Of a stretch of 64,000 nt of DNA, positions 18,307 to 26,579 are shown in pieces. The notes under the pieces were generated by a model. The model was not told where the DNA came from. It saw only the letters and a program-made list of their open reading frames with translations, and did no database searches. Both the position numbers and the translations under genes were made by a program. The stretch spans positions 2,173,001 to 2,237,000 of the forward strand of contig NZ_CP012700.1 in the NCBI RefSeq assembly GCF_001307295.1. The letters run 5' to 3'. Each line of letters begins with the position of its first letter. Position 1 is the first letter of the stretch. The DNA comes from Sphingopyxis macrogoltabida. Its GTDB lineage: Bacteria > Pseudomonadota > Alphaproteobacteria > Sphingomonadales > Sphingomonadaceae.

Positions 18307-19880
18307 TTCCTGTCCTCCACGGGTTTCAGGTCGAGGTCGTGATAGTCCCAACTGAAGTCGGCGATCTTGCTCACCGCCTTCATCGTCACGCCGGTCACCT
18401 TGCCGTCGGCGTCGAGCGCGAAGGTCACATAGGCGGGCTCGATCGCCGGCTCGTCGAAATCGGTGACGAAGCTGTCATATTGCCAATGCTTGAGCCGCCC
18501 GGCCATCCGCGGCGTTGACGTAAAGTCGATCGTCAGCCCCTGCGGCGTCGAGGCTACCACGACATCGCCGTACCACGGATCACGATAACGCCCGGCATAG
18601 CGGGCGGGGTCGAGCGACGGGCCGACCTTCGCCGGGGCGGCCTGTGCCTGCTTCAGATATTCGACGCCGCCGGCAAGCCGTTCCTTGTACCAATCCTGCC
18701 ATTTTTTGGTCCAGCCTTCGTCGGGCTGGTCGAGATAATGGTCGAGCAACTTGTACGTCAGCCCGAGCAGCATGCCGCTCTCTTCGCTATTCATCATGAT
18801 CGCAAAGCCGACATTTTTTTCGGGGATCACCACGACGCGGGTGATCGACCCGAACACGCCGCCGCCGTGCGAAATGATCTGGTGGCCGCGATAATCCTGC
18901 ACCTGCCAGCCGAGCGCATAGGATTGCATCGTCGGCTGCGCGGGTTTGAGCGCGTCGGGCAGCGGGGTGATCGGCATCATCGTCACCGGCTTCCACATCT
19001 CGGCCGCCTGCGCCTCGCTGAACAGCCGCTTGCCGTTCGGCAGCGCGCCGTGCGCGAGTTGTATCTTCAGCCACGCCGCCATGTCGTCGGCGCTGAGCGC
19101 CAGCCCGCCGGCGGGCGCGCCGTTGCGGCCGAGTTCATCGCGTTCGTTCAGCGCCTGCTGGTCGCCGAGCCCGCGCAGCGGCCCCGACAGCCGCGCGTGC
19201 GGCCACGAACGGTTCGGGATGCGAAAGCGATCCTCGCTGTCGCTCGTCGCGTTCTTCATCCCGCCGGGCCGCAGCACGCGGTCGCGCATGAAGGCTTCCC
19301 ACGTCTGCCCGGTGACCTCCTCGATCAACTGCCCTGCGACCGCATAGAGGATGTTGTCATAGGCGTAGGAAGACCGGAAACTCGTCTGCGGTTTAAGGTA
19401 GGCGACACGCTCGACCGTTTGCTTGCGGCTCAGGTGCGTGCGCGGCACGAACATCAGATCGCCCTGCCCCAGCCCGAGCCCGCTGCGGTGAACGAGCAGG
19501 TCGCGGATCGTGATCTCGCGCGTAACCCAGGGGTCGTACATGCGGAACCATGGCATATGCTGGATCACCGGGTCGTCCCAGCCGATCTTGCCCTCGTCGA
19601 CGAGGATCGCTAGCGCCGCCGCGGTCATTGCCTTTCCGGTGGAACCGGTCTGGAAGATCGTCTGGCCGTCGACCGCGGCGCGCTCGCCGAGCTTGCGCAC
19701 ACCCCAGCCGCGCGACAGCGTCGTCTTGCCATCCTCGACGATCGCGATCGACACGCCCGTGGCGCCGATTTCCTGCCGCAGCGCCTCGACCTTTTCGACG
19801 AGGTCCTGCGGCGGCTCCGCCCATGCCGGCACAGCGACGCCGAGCAAAAGCGACAGGGTGATCAGACGGGCGGAGGTCAT
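18303..19880 (-). CDS. Periplasmic serine hydrolase (class C beta-lactamase/PBP fold)
   Basis: 525-aa protein with signal peptide (ITLSLLLGVAVPAWA). Catalytic motifs: SxxK in TGSTGKAMT (about residue 90), YxN in YAYDNILY, and HGG in ISHGGGVFG. A C-terminal domain of about 150 residues follows the hydrolase fold. This fold includes D-aminopeptidases, DD-carboxypeptidases and esterases; with DgcN and dipeptidases alongside, cleavage of D-residue peptides is the best guess. The ATG at 19880 overlaps the transporter stop (ATGA, 19877-19880) and gives the signal peptide; longer readings to 20042 are shadow. Confidence 0.8.
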   Translation of the reverse strand: MTSARLITLSLLLGVAVPAWAEPPQDLVEKVEALRQEIGATGVSIAIVEDGKTTLSRGWGVRKLGERAAVDGQTIFQTGSTGKAMTAAALAILVDEGKIGWDDPVIQHMPWFRMYDPWVTREITIRDLLVHRSGLGLGQGDLMFVPRTHLSRKQTVERVAYLKPQTSFRSSYAYDNILYAVAGQLIEEVTGQTWEAFMRDRVLRPGGMKNATSDSEDRFRIPNRSWPHARLSGPLRGLGDQQALNERDELGRNGAPAGGLALSADDMAAWLKIQLAHGALPNGKRLFSEAQAAEMWKPVTMMPITPLPDALKPAQPTMQSYALGWQVQDYRGHQIISHGGGVFGSITRVVVIPEKNVGFAIMMNSEESGMLLGLTYKLLDHYLDQPDEGWTKKWQDWYKERLAGGVEYLKQAQAAPAKVGPSLDPARYAGRYRDPWYGDVVVASTPQGLTIDFTSTPRMAGRLKHWQYDSFVTDFDEPAIEPAYVTFALDADGKVTGVTMKAVSKIADFSWDYHDLDLKPVEDRK

Positions 19881-21016
19881 GATGCAGTCTCCAGTTGGGA
19901 AAGCGGGGTGCCGCGTAGCAGGCGCCAGACGCCGATAGTCAGGAGCGGTGCGACAAAAACGGCGAGGAACAGCCAGGCGAGGAAGCGGTATCCGCTGGCG
20001 ATCAGATCGACGAGCCCGATGCGGCCGGCGACGAACATGCATCCCGCGAGGATAACGGCGCCGATGACGGCACGCGTTCCCGGCGTCAGCGCGCGCCGGC
20101 CGCAGCTTTCGACCGCGCCCGAGATACGCTCGTTGATCGCATGGACCGCACCGGCGCCGCTTTCGAGCAGCGCCGCGAAGATCATCACCTGGAACAGGAT
20201 GTGGAAACCCGGCACCGTCATCTGGCGCAGCAGGAAGTCCGACGGCAGCGTCTCGTCGCCGATTGCAGGATAAAAGGCCATCATCGCGACGAAGAACAGG
20301 ATCGCGGGCAGCATCGACAACGGGCCGGCGATCAGCCCGGCGACGACCGCGTCGCGCTGGCTGGTCAGGTGGCGCAGCACCGGCAGGATCACGACGGCGC
20401 CGACAATATTATAGCTCGCATAGGTCAGCCCGCCCGCCATCCAGTTGCCCGACGGCGGCGGCGCGCTCGCGAAGCCCTGCCCGATCAGCCCGCCGAAGCT
20501 CGCAAGCGCAAGGATCAGGAACAAGCCGTAGACGGCGTAGAGCAGGATCGAGACATATTTGAACATCTGCTCGACCGCACCCGTGCCCCACGCGGTGACC
20601 GCGACGATCGATACGGCGAGGAGCAACGAGCCCGTCCATTCGGGCCAGCCGAAGGTCGCGGCGCCGATCGCGCCTGCGGCGGCGCCGAACACCGCAAGGA
20701 TCAGGATGACGAAAATGATATAGGCGGCCTCGAACGCTCCCCAGGCCGGGCCCAACAGCCCTTTGAAGAAAGCGCGATAATCATAGGCGCCGAGCTTGCG
20801 AGCGAGCGCAAAGGTCAGCGCCGCGACGACGCTCCAGATCAACGTTGCAAGCAGCATCGCAGCGAGCCCACCCCACGGGCCCGATGGCACGAAATATTCG
20901 GCCAGTTCGCGTCCGGTCGCATAGCCGCCGCCGATGATGACGGCCTTCAATGCAAAACCGGGCAGCAGGAAGCGCTGAAACCAGCTCGACCTGCCGCCCG
21001 TCTCGCCCACACTCAT
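19877..21016 (-). CDS. YkvI-family membrane transporter-like protein
   Basis: 379-aa integral membrane protein, about 10-11 hydrophobic segments, resembling the YkvI family of the APC superfamily. The first segment carries a glycine-rich IIGGGYATGRELAEYF, like the unwound first helix of LeuT-fold amino-acid carriers. No member I know of has an assigned substrate. It is translationally coupled on both sides (ATGA at 21013-21016 with dgcN and at 19877-19880 with the serine hydrolase). It is the only inner-membrane carrier in this operon, which makes it the natural candidate to import the D-amino acid or short peptide used by DgcN. The start at 21016 is set by the overlap. Confidence 0.7.
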   Translation of the reverse strand: MSVGETGGRSSWFQRFLLPGFALKAVIIGGGYATGRELAEYFVPSGPWGGLAAMLLATLIWSVVAALTFALARKLGAYDYRAFFKGLLGPAWGAFEAAYIIFVILILAVFGAAAGAIGAATFGWPEWTGSLLLAVSIVAVTAWGTGAVEQMFKYVSILLYAVYGLFLILALASFGGLIGQGFASAPPPSGNWMAGGLTYASYNIVGAVVILPVLRHLTSQRDAVVAGLIAGPLSMLPAILFFVAMMAFYPAIGDETLPSDFLLRQMTVPGFHILFQVMIFAALLESGAGAVHAINERISGAVESCGRRALTPGTRAVIGAVILAGCMFVAGRIGLVDLIASGYRFLAWLFLAVFVAPLLTIGVWRLLRGTPLSQLETAS

Positions 21017-22053
21017 GCGAGACAGCTGTCGACCAGCGCGTCGAACGCCGCGCCGCCGCGAATGGGATCGGCAACGGGCAGACCGAGCCGTTCGCTTTCC
21101 GCCGCCATCAGCGCTTCGGCCGCTTCGGCCGAATAGGCCGAGGTGTTGAGGCTGACGCCCCCGCAACGGATCGCCGGATTGGTCCGGCTGCCGAGGCGGA
21201 TGGTCAGGTCGATGACCTCGTCGATGCTCGGCATCGCGAAGCTTTCCATGCCGAGGATCACCGTGCGCGCCGGATCGTGGCAGACGACGAAGACGTCGGG
21301 CTGGCTGCCGTGAAGCAGTCCCAGCGACACCGCGGCATAGGCGGGGTTGAAGATCGAGCCCTGTCCCTCGACGACATCCCAATGAGCGTCGGGCGCGTCG
21401 GGGCTGAGGATTTCGGCGGCTCCCGCCTCGAAATCCGAAATCACCGCGTCCATCGGGATACCGCCGCCGGCAATCATGATCCCGGTCTGGCCGGTCGCGC
21501 GAAAATCGGCGTCGAGGCCGCGCTGGACGAACGCCCGATGTAGCGCAAGTGCGGTATATTTCTTGCCGAGGGCGCAGTCGGTCCCGACGGTCAACAGCCG
21601 CTTGCCGCTGCGCTTCCGCCCGTTGCCGATCGGAATGCCCGCAGGCGGCGTACGCACGTCGATCAGCCGCTGGCCGGTACGGCGCGCCGCCTCGGCAAGC
21701 GCAGGCACGCTTGCGAGCCGGACGTGCAGGCCGCTGATCACGTCGAGCCCCGCTTCCATCGCCTCGATCAGCGCCGCGACCCAGCTATCGGCGAGCACGC
21801 CGCCCTGGTTCGCGACCCCGATCACCACCGACCGCGCACCTGCCGCCCGCGCATCGGCGGGCGAGAGGCGTTCGAGGCCGGTGGTTACCGTACAGCCGCC
21901 GATCGCCATTTCGCCGACGCAGCGATCGGGCGCCCAGTCGGCAAGGCCGAAAGCGGTCTTGGCATAGCTCGCCTCCACCGTGTCGCCGAGGAAGAGAAGA
22001 TAGGGCTGCGGCAGCACAAGGCTGTCGGCAAGCCTGCCGGTCGGCGCGTTCAT
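21013..22053 (-). CDS. dgcN: DUF1611/DgcN-type D-amino-acid N-acetyltransferase, copy 2
   Basis: 346-aa complete DgcN-family protein. Segments LPQPYLLFLGD, GTDCALGKKYTALAL (P-loop-like), GQTGIMIAGGGIP and VEGQGSIFNPAYA are shared with copy 1 at 1-992. Characterised DgcN acetylates D-glutamate, and DgcA then racemises N-acetyl-D-glutamate. The ATG at 22053 has GGAG 8 bp upstream; a TTG at 22077 (8 residues longer, overlapping the receptor stop) is the alternative. It sits between a TonB receptor and a YkvI-type transporter in an operon with two M19 proteins and a serine hydrolase. The dgcA gene is in the neighbouring operon. Confidence 0.87.
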   Translation of the reverse strand: MNAPTGRLADSLVLPQPYLLFLGDTVEASYAKTAFGLADWAPDRCVGEMAIGGCTVTTGLERLSPADARAAGARSVVIGVANQGGVLADSWVAALIEAMEAGLDVISGLHVRLASVPALAEAARRTGQRLIDVRTPPAGIPIGNGRKRSGKRLLTVGTDCALGKKYTALALHRAFVQRGLDADFRATGQTGIMIAGGGIPMDAVISDFEAGAAEILSPDAPDAHWDVVEGQGSIFNPAYAAVSLGLLHGSQPDVFVVCHDPARTVILGMESFAMPSIDEVIDLTIRLGSRTNPAIRCGGVSLNTSAYSAEAAEALMAAESERLGLPVADPIRGGAAFDALVDSCLA

Positions 22054-22073
22054 CTGGTTCAACTCCAATTCGC

Positions 22074-24254
22074 TCAAAAGGCCATGTCGAGCGCGACGCC
22101 GATCGTGCGCGGCTGTAGCGGCACGTTCGTCTGATAGGCCTGCGCACCAAAGGCGTTCAACGTATAGCTACGCTGCGTCGATGCCCGCTTGTTGGTCAGG
22201 TTGCGTGCATAGACGCGCACCGTCCAATGGTCGTCGAAGGTGACGGCGGCATTGGCATCGAGCGCGGTATAGGGGTCCGACCACAGATTGTTCGGGCTGC
22301 TGGACGGCAGCGACGCCAACCGCGACGAATGCCGCAGTCCCACACCGACCTTGCCTGACGCATTTTCGCCGATCCCGAAGCTGTAATCGGCCTGCACCGA
22401 CCCGGTGAATTTCGGCACGCTGGGCAGGCGCGCGCCGTCGACGCCGGAGATTTCGGGCGCATCGGCGGTCAGCTTCGCATCAGCATAGGCGGCGCTCGCC
22501 ACCAGCGACAGTCCGCGCACCGGCCGCCAGGTCACGGTGCCTTCGACGCCCTTGCTGACCGCCGACGGGCCATTGGCCTGCCCCGTCACGCCGCCGAAGG
22601 GTTGCACCACCTGGATGTCGGTCCAGTCCATATAGAAACCGGCCACTTCGACCGCGAGCGTGCTGCCCAGATTGCCCTTGAAGCCGATTTCGTAATTGAC
22701 CAGCGTGTCTGCCGCGACCTGCGGCGGCACCCCGGGGAACACGACGTTCGGGCCGCCGGGACGATAGCCATTGGCGACGCGCGCATAGAGCATGGCATCT
22801 TCGCTGATGTGGATCTGCGGGCTGATGCTGTAGATGAAGACATCTTCCTTGGACGAGCCGGTGAAATTGGCAACGCCGATGAACGGGCCTTCGCTGATCT
22901 GCTGGAAGTTCTGCTTGTTCTTGGCGTAACGCAGGCCGCCCGACAGCGCGAACACGTCGCCGAAATAGGCCGTCGCATTCGCGAACACTGCCATTTCCTT
23001 GAACGTCGAGGGCAGCGACACGATGGCGCCCGGATCGAATAGATTCGGTTCGCCCGAGAAGTCGAAGGTGCGGACCAGCTGGTGATTCTCGCTCGTCTCC
23101 TTCGTGTAGAAGGCGCCGATCATCCACTCGAAGCGGTCGTTGCTCGGCGACGCGAGGCGGATTTCCTGCGTGAACTTTTCAAGGCCGAGCTCGATGCTGA
23201 ACGGCGCGAGGCCTTCGGGCACCGCCCCGCCGCTCAGCGCCGGGAACGCGACACCGAAAACGAGCGAGGCATCCTGCACGCTGGTGGTTTTGGTTTCGCT
23301 ATAGGTCGAAACCGAGGTCAGCGTTGCAAAGCCGAGGTCATAGTCGAGCACCGCCGAATAATAATCGATGCTCTTGTGGAAAGGCTCGGGCAAGAAGGCG
23401 TTGTAGGACCAGCCGTCGCCGATCGGGACGCCCGCGACGGTCGACACGATATTGTTGGTCGCGTTCGCGTCGATGGTTTGCCAGATGCCGCCGAGGCGAA
23501 CGGTGAAATCCTCGGTCGCATTCCAGAGCAGGCTTACCCGGCCGCCGACCTGCTCGACCGAATTCGCATCGTTGAGCGCCGGATTGTTGACCGAGCTGAC
23601 ATAACCCGGAGTCTTGCGCCACGAGAAGCTGCCCGTCATTCCGAGCTTGTCCTGGACGATCGGCGCATTAACCATCACCTGCGCCGCCCAGCCGGGATTG
23701 CCGGCATGATCGATCGTGAAGAGTTCGCCGCCGGCCTTGACGCTGAAATCGGTCGTGCTCGGCGCGACGGTCCGGTATTTCAGCAAACCGCCGATCGAGC
23801 TTGCACCGTAAAGCGTGCCCTGCGGCCCGCGCAGGATTTCCAGCCCGGCGATGTCGTACGGCATCAGGTCGAGCGAATAGGTCGCGCTGCGGGCGTAAAG
23901 GCTGCTCGATCCTACCGGCGCGTCATCGAGGTATATGCCGACCGCCTGTGCCGAGCCCACCGGCGCGATACCGCGAAGCGAAATGATCGACGTACCGGGC
24001 TGCGAGCTGATCACCGTCATCCCGGGAACATAGCCGGCATAGTCGACCAGCGATCCGGCACCCTGATCGCGCAGCGCTTCGCCGTTGACGACGGTGATCG
24101 AGATCGGAACATCCTGAAGCGCTTCCTCGCGCTTCTGTGCCGTCACGACGATCACTTCGCTTTCAGCTTCGGCGAGTTCCGCTTCCTGCGCCCCGGCCGG
24201 CATCGCCGCCGTCAGCGCGGCCATGCTTCCTGCAATAAGAAATCCCTTATTCAT
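22074..24254 (-). CDS. TonB-dependent receptor of the dgcN-dipeptidase operon
   Basis: 726-aa receptor: signal peptide ending MPAGAQ, TonB-box-like VIVVTAQKREE, plug (LQDVPISITVVNGE, SLRGIAPVG, LEILRGPQGTLYG) and barrel ending LDMAF. It starts 5 bp after the M19 gene stop with GGGGGTAAGACG before the ATG, and its stop lies just before the dgcN ATG. Operon position with dipeptidases and dgcN indicates import of peptide or peptidoglycan-fragment-like ligands; the ligand itself is inferred. Confidence 0.87.
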   Translation of the reverse strand: MNKGFLIAGSMAALTAAMPAGAQEAELAEAESEVIVVTAQKREEALQDVPISITVVNGEALRDQGAGSLVDYAGYVPGMTVISSQPGTSIISLRGIAPVGSAQAVGIYLDDAPVGSSSLYARSATYSLDLMPYDIAGLEILRGPQGTLYGASSIGGLLKYRTVAPSTTDFSVKAGGELFTIDHAGNPGWAAQVMVNAPIVQDKLGMTGSFSWRKTPGYVSSVNNPALNDANSVEQVGGRVSLLWNATEDFTVRLGGIWQTIDANATNNIVSTVAGVPIGDGWSYNAFLPEPFHKSIDYYSAVLDYDLGFATLTSVSTYSETKTTSVQDASLVFGVAFPALSGGAVPEGLAPFSIELGLEKFTQEIRLASPSNDRFEWMIGAFYTKETSENHQLVRTFDFSGEPNLFDPGAIVSLPSTFKEMAVFANATAYFGDVFALSGGLRYAKNKQNFQQISEGPFIGVANFTGSSKEDVFIYSISPQIHISEDAMLYARVANGYRPGGPNVVFPGVPPQVAADTLVNYEIGFKGNLGSTLAVEVAGFYMDWTDIQVVQPFGGVTGQANGPSAVSKGVEGTVTWRPVRGLSLVASAAYADAKLTADAPEISGVDGARLPSVPKFTGSVQADYSFGIGENASGKVGVGLRHSSRLASLPSSSPNNLWSDPYTALDANAAVTFDDHWTVRVYARNLTNKRASTQRSYTLNAFGAQAYQTNVPLQPRTIGVALDMAF

Positions 24255-24258
24255 CGTC

Positions 24259-25401
24259 TTACCCCCAGACTTGAGCGAGCAGGCGGCGGAAATTGCCCCC
24301 CAGCACGGCCGTGATATTTTCGTTGGAATATCCGCGACGGATCAGTTCCTCGGTCAGGTCGAAGACCTTCTTCGGATGATCGAACCCGTCGATGTCGATC
24401 TTGTCGCGAAAGGCGTAGCTGCCCTTGTAGCTGCCCTTCAGGGCGGCATATTCGTCGGGCTTCATATCGTCATAGCCGTTGAGGTCGGCATCCGAACCGA
24501 TGCCGACATGGTCGATCCCGACCAGCTTCGCGACATGGTCGATATGATCGGCCATATGGCCCACATTGGTGGGATCGGTCGCGCGAATGAACATGCGCAC
24601 CCCGGTGATTCCCATCACCCCGCCTTTCGCCGCGAGCGCTTTAATCGCCTCGTCGGTCTTGACGCGCGGATGGTCGATCAGTGCGCGGGCGTTGCTGTGG
24701 GTGATCGCGATCGGCCCTTTGGCCAATTCGATGGCATCCAATGTGGTCTTGTCGCCGCAATGCGACACGTCAACCAGCATCTTCTGCTTTTCCATTTCGG
24801 CGATGATCGCGGCGCCATAATCGCTGACGCCGCCGTCGACGCGCTCGGTGCTGCCCGACCCGATCAGGTTCTGGCTGTTATAGGTGAGCTGCGCGCAGCG
24901 CAGGCCGAGGCGGCGGAACAGCGCGACATCCTCGATGCTCTGGAACTGTTCCGCATTCTGGATACCCATGATGACCGCGCATTTGCGGTCCTTTTTCGCC
25001 TGATCGAGATCGGCGACGCCGTCGACCAGCGTCAACACATGGCTGTTGCGCCCGGCAAAACCCTGCCAGCCGGCGAGAAATTCAAGTGCCTGCTGCTTCG
25101 CATTCGGTCCGCCAAGCCCATAGGCATTATGGAAACCGGTGATGCCGCTGCTGCGAAACTCCTCCGCCTCGGCATCGGTCAGGCGATGCGCGACATAGTC
25201 TTCTGACAGCGTGATCTTGAGCGGCGCCAGCATGTCGATCACCAGCGACGAACCGACAAGGTCGACCGCCCGCCGCGAATAGCTGCGCCCCGGCGCCGCA
25301 GCGAAGGCATAAGCACCGCGATTGATCATCGGCATCGACACAGCCGCACCCACCGCGCCCGCAACCAGTGCGCGGCGCGTCATCGGGAATGATGATGTCA
25401 T
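24259..25401 (-). CDS. M19 dipeptidase-family protein lacking canonical metal ligands
   Basis: 380-aa M19-fold protein with a Tat-like signal (MTRRALVAGAVGAAVSMP), so probably exported folded. DVSHCGD and ITHSNARAL keep the later His ligands. The N-terminal HxD motif is replaced (VIDMLAPLK) and the bridging Glu is Gln (MGIQNAE). This matches a subgroup of M19 relatives whose activity is unclear to me; it may bind one metal, act on another substrate or be non-catalytic. The ATG at 25401 follows GGAGGGTGGA; an in-frame GTG at 25413 is less likely. It is the first gene of the seven-gene operon running to 16031. Confidence 0.8.
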   Translation of the reverse strand: MTSSFPMTRRALVAGAVGAAVSMPMINRGAYAFAAAPGRSYSRRAVDLVGSSLVIDMLAPLKITLSEDYVAHRLTDAEAEEFRSSGITGFHNAYGLGGPNAKQQALEFLAGWQGFAGRNSHVLTLVDGVADLDQAKKDRKCAVIMGIQNAEQFQSIEDVALFRRLGLRCAQLTYNSQNLIGSGSTERVDGGVSDYGAAIIAEMEKQKMLVDVSHCGDKTTLDAIELAKGPIAITHSNARALIDHPRVKTDEAIKALAAKGGVMGITGVRMFIRATDPTNVGHMADHIDHVAKLVGIDHVGIGSDADLNGYDDMKPDEYAALKGSYKGSYAFRDKIDIDGFDHPKKVFDLTEELIRRGYSNENITAVLGGNFRRLLAQVWG

Positions 25402-25436
25402 TCCACCCTCCACCTCAGGTAAGTTTCACTCTCAAG

Positions 25437-25478
25437 ACTATTGTCCTGATCAGAAAAATGTCAACCCATTTAGGACAA
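25437..25478 (-). promoter_or_regulatory. Promoter/operator of the 25401-16031 operon
   Basis: Minus-strand -35 TTGACA (25464-25459), 16-bp spacer, -10 AATAGT (25442-25437). The spacer holds the palindrome CTGATCAG (25446-25453), and a perfect inverted repeat TTGTCCT...AGGACAA spans 25441-25478. Over 28 bases from the -35 it matches the promoter upstream of 28558 at 21 positions, and its first 14 bases match the RpiR-gene promoter at 13. This supports shared control. Confidence 0.55.
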
Positions 25479-25510
25479 ATGTTACAGTTTATTTCGTCAG
25501 CGCGGCGAAA

Positions 25511-25567
25511 GCCGGGATCTCGCCGGGGCGTCCTGACCCTAAGGCGAGACCCCGGCCTGCGCCGGGG
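25511..25567. repeat. Intergenic palindromic repeat overlapping the 3' end of dgcA
   Basis: GCCGGGATCTCGCC (25511-25524) pairs with GGCGAGACCCCGGC (25543-25556), 13 of 14 positions; a second stem CCCCGGC/GCCGGGG lies at 25550-25567. It resembles the GTCACCCCGGC-type extragenic repeats common in sphingomonads. The dgcA frame reads into it, giving the tail PVTPAQAGVSP. It may serve as the dgcA-operon terminator. Confidence 0.6.
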
Positions 25568-26579
25568 TGACAGGAGAGCCCCAAATTTCTGCCGGACAAT
25601 GGACCATGCCGCCGGCGTAACGGACCCCGGGCTCGCGATCACGGGCCAGGAAGATCGGTCCATCGAGATCGACGATGTCGCAGAGCTGCCCGACCACATA
25701 GGACGGCGCCATCGACAGGCTGCTGCCCATCATGTTGCCGACCATCACGTCGAGCCCGAGCCGCCGCGCCTCGCGCGCGATCGCCAGCCCCTCGGTCAGC
25801 CCGCCGCATTTGTCGAGCTTGATGTTCACCACGTCGAAACGCCCGACCAGCGATGCCGTATCGGCCAGCGTCACCGCGCTTTCATCGGCAGCGAACGGCA
25901 GCGGCCGCGCGAAGCCGTCGAGGTCCGCCTCACGCCCGCGCCGGAGCGGCTGTTCGAGCAGCGAAACGCCGTTCGCGACGAGCGTCGGGAGCAGACCCGG
26001 CAACGTCTCGATACTATAGCCCTGGTTCGCATCGACGCCGATCCATGCATCGGGACGCGCCGAGCGGATCGCGATGACGCGCGCAATATCCTCCTCGACA
26101 TCGCCGGTCAGCTTGACCTTGATCGGGGTCTCGGGATCGAATGCCAGCATCCCTTCCACCATCAGCTCGGGCCGGTCGGCGCCGAGCGTCATCGTCGAGC
26201 GCAGGGGTTTCGGCGCGTCGAGCCCCGCAAGGTCCCAGACGGGCCGGCCGGCCTGTTTCGCCTCGAGATCCCAATAGGCGCAATCGAGCGCATTGCGCGC
26301 GCCGCCCGGCGGCAAGAGCTGCTGCAGATCCTCGCGCGTTGCGCCGCTTTCGATCGCACCGCGCACGCGCTCGGCCTCCGACGTCATATGGGCAATGTCG
26401 TCGCCGAGATAATAGACGCCGGCGCCCTCGCCGCGCCCGCTGTGCGTCCCATCCGAAATTTCGGCGACCAGAAGCTCGGTTTCGGTGAAGACATGCCCCG
26501 AAATGCGGAACGGCCGGTGATAGGGAAAGCGCTCGACCCGAAGGTCGAGCGCCAGATTTCGTACCGATTGCGTCGTCAT
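25539..26579 (-). CDS. dgcA: DgcA-type N-acyl-amino-acid racemase / dipeptide epimerase
   Basis: 346-aa enolase-superfamily enzyme of the Ala-Glu epimerase subgroup. Catalytic and metal residues: KxK in PIKVKLTG, metal Asp in GVDANQGY, Glu in LLEQPL, Asp in FAADESA and the opposite-face Lys in NIKLDKCGG. DgcA proteins convert N-acetyl-D-glutamate to the L-form after DgcN; the fold also makes L-Ala-D/L-Glu epimerases used in peptidoglycan-peptide recycling, and either function suits this locus. The ATG at 26579 overlaps the serine hydrolase stop (TGATG). The last ~10 residues are encoded by an intergenic-type palindrome, so the native end may once have been shorter. Confidence 0.85.
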   Translation of the reverse strand: MTTQSVRNLALDLRVERFPYHRPFRISGHVFTETELLVAEISDGTHSGRGEGAGVYYLGDDIAHMTSEAERVRGAIESGATREDLQQLLPPGGARNALDCAYWDLEAKQAGRPVWDLAGLDAPKPLRSTMTLGADRPELMVEGMLAFDPETPIKVKLTGDVEEDIARVIAIRSARPDAWIGVDANQGYSIETLPGLLPTLVANGVSLLEQPLRRGREADLDGFARPLPFAADESAVTLADTASLVGRFDVVNIKLDKCGGLTEGLAIAREARRLGLDVMVGNMMGSSLSMAPSYVVGQLCDIVDLDGPIFLARDREPGVRYAGGMVHCPAEIWGSPVTPAQAGVSP

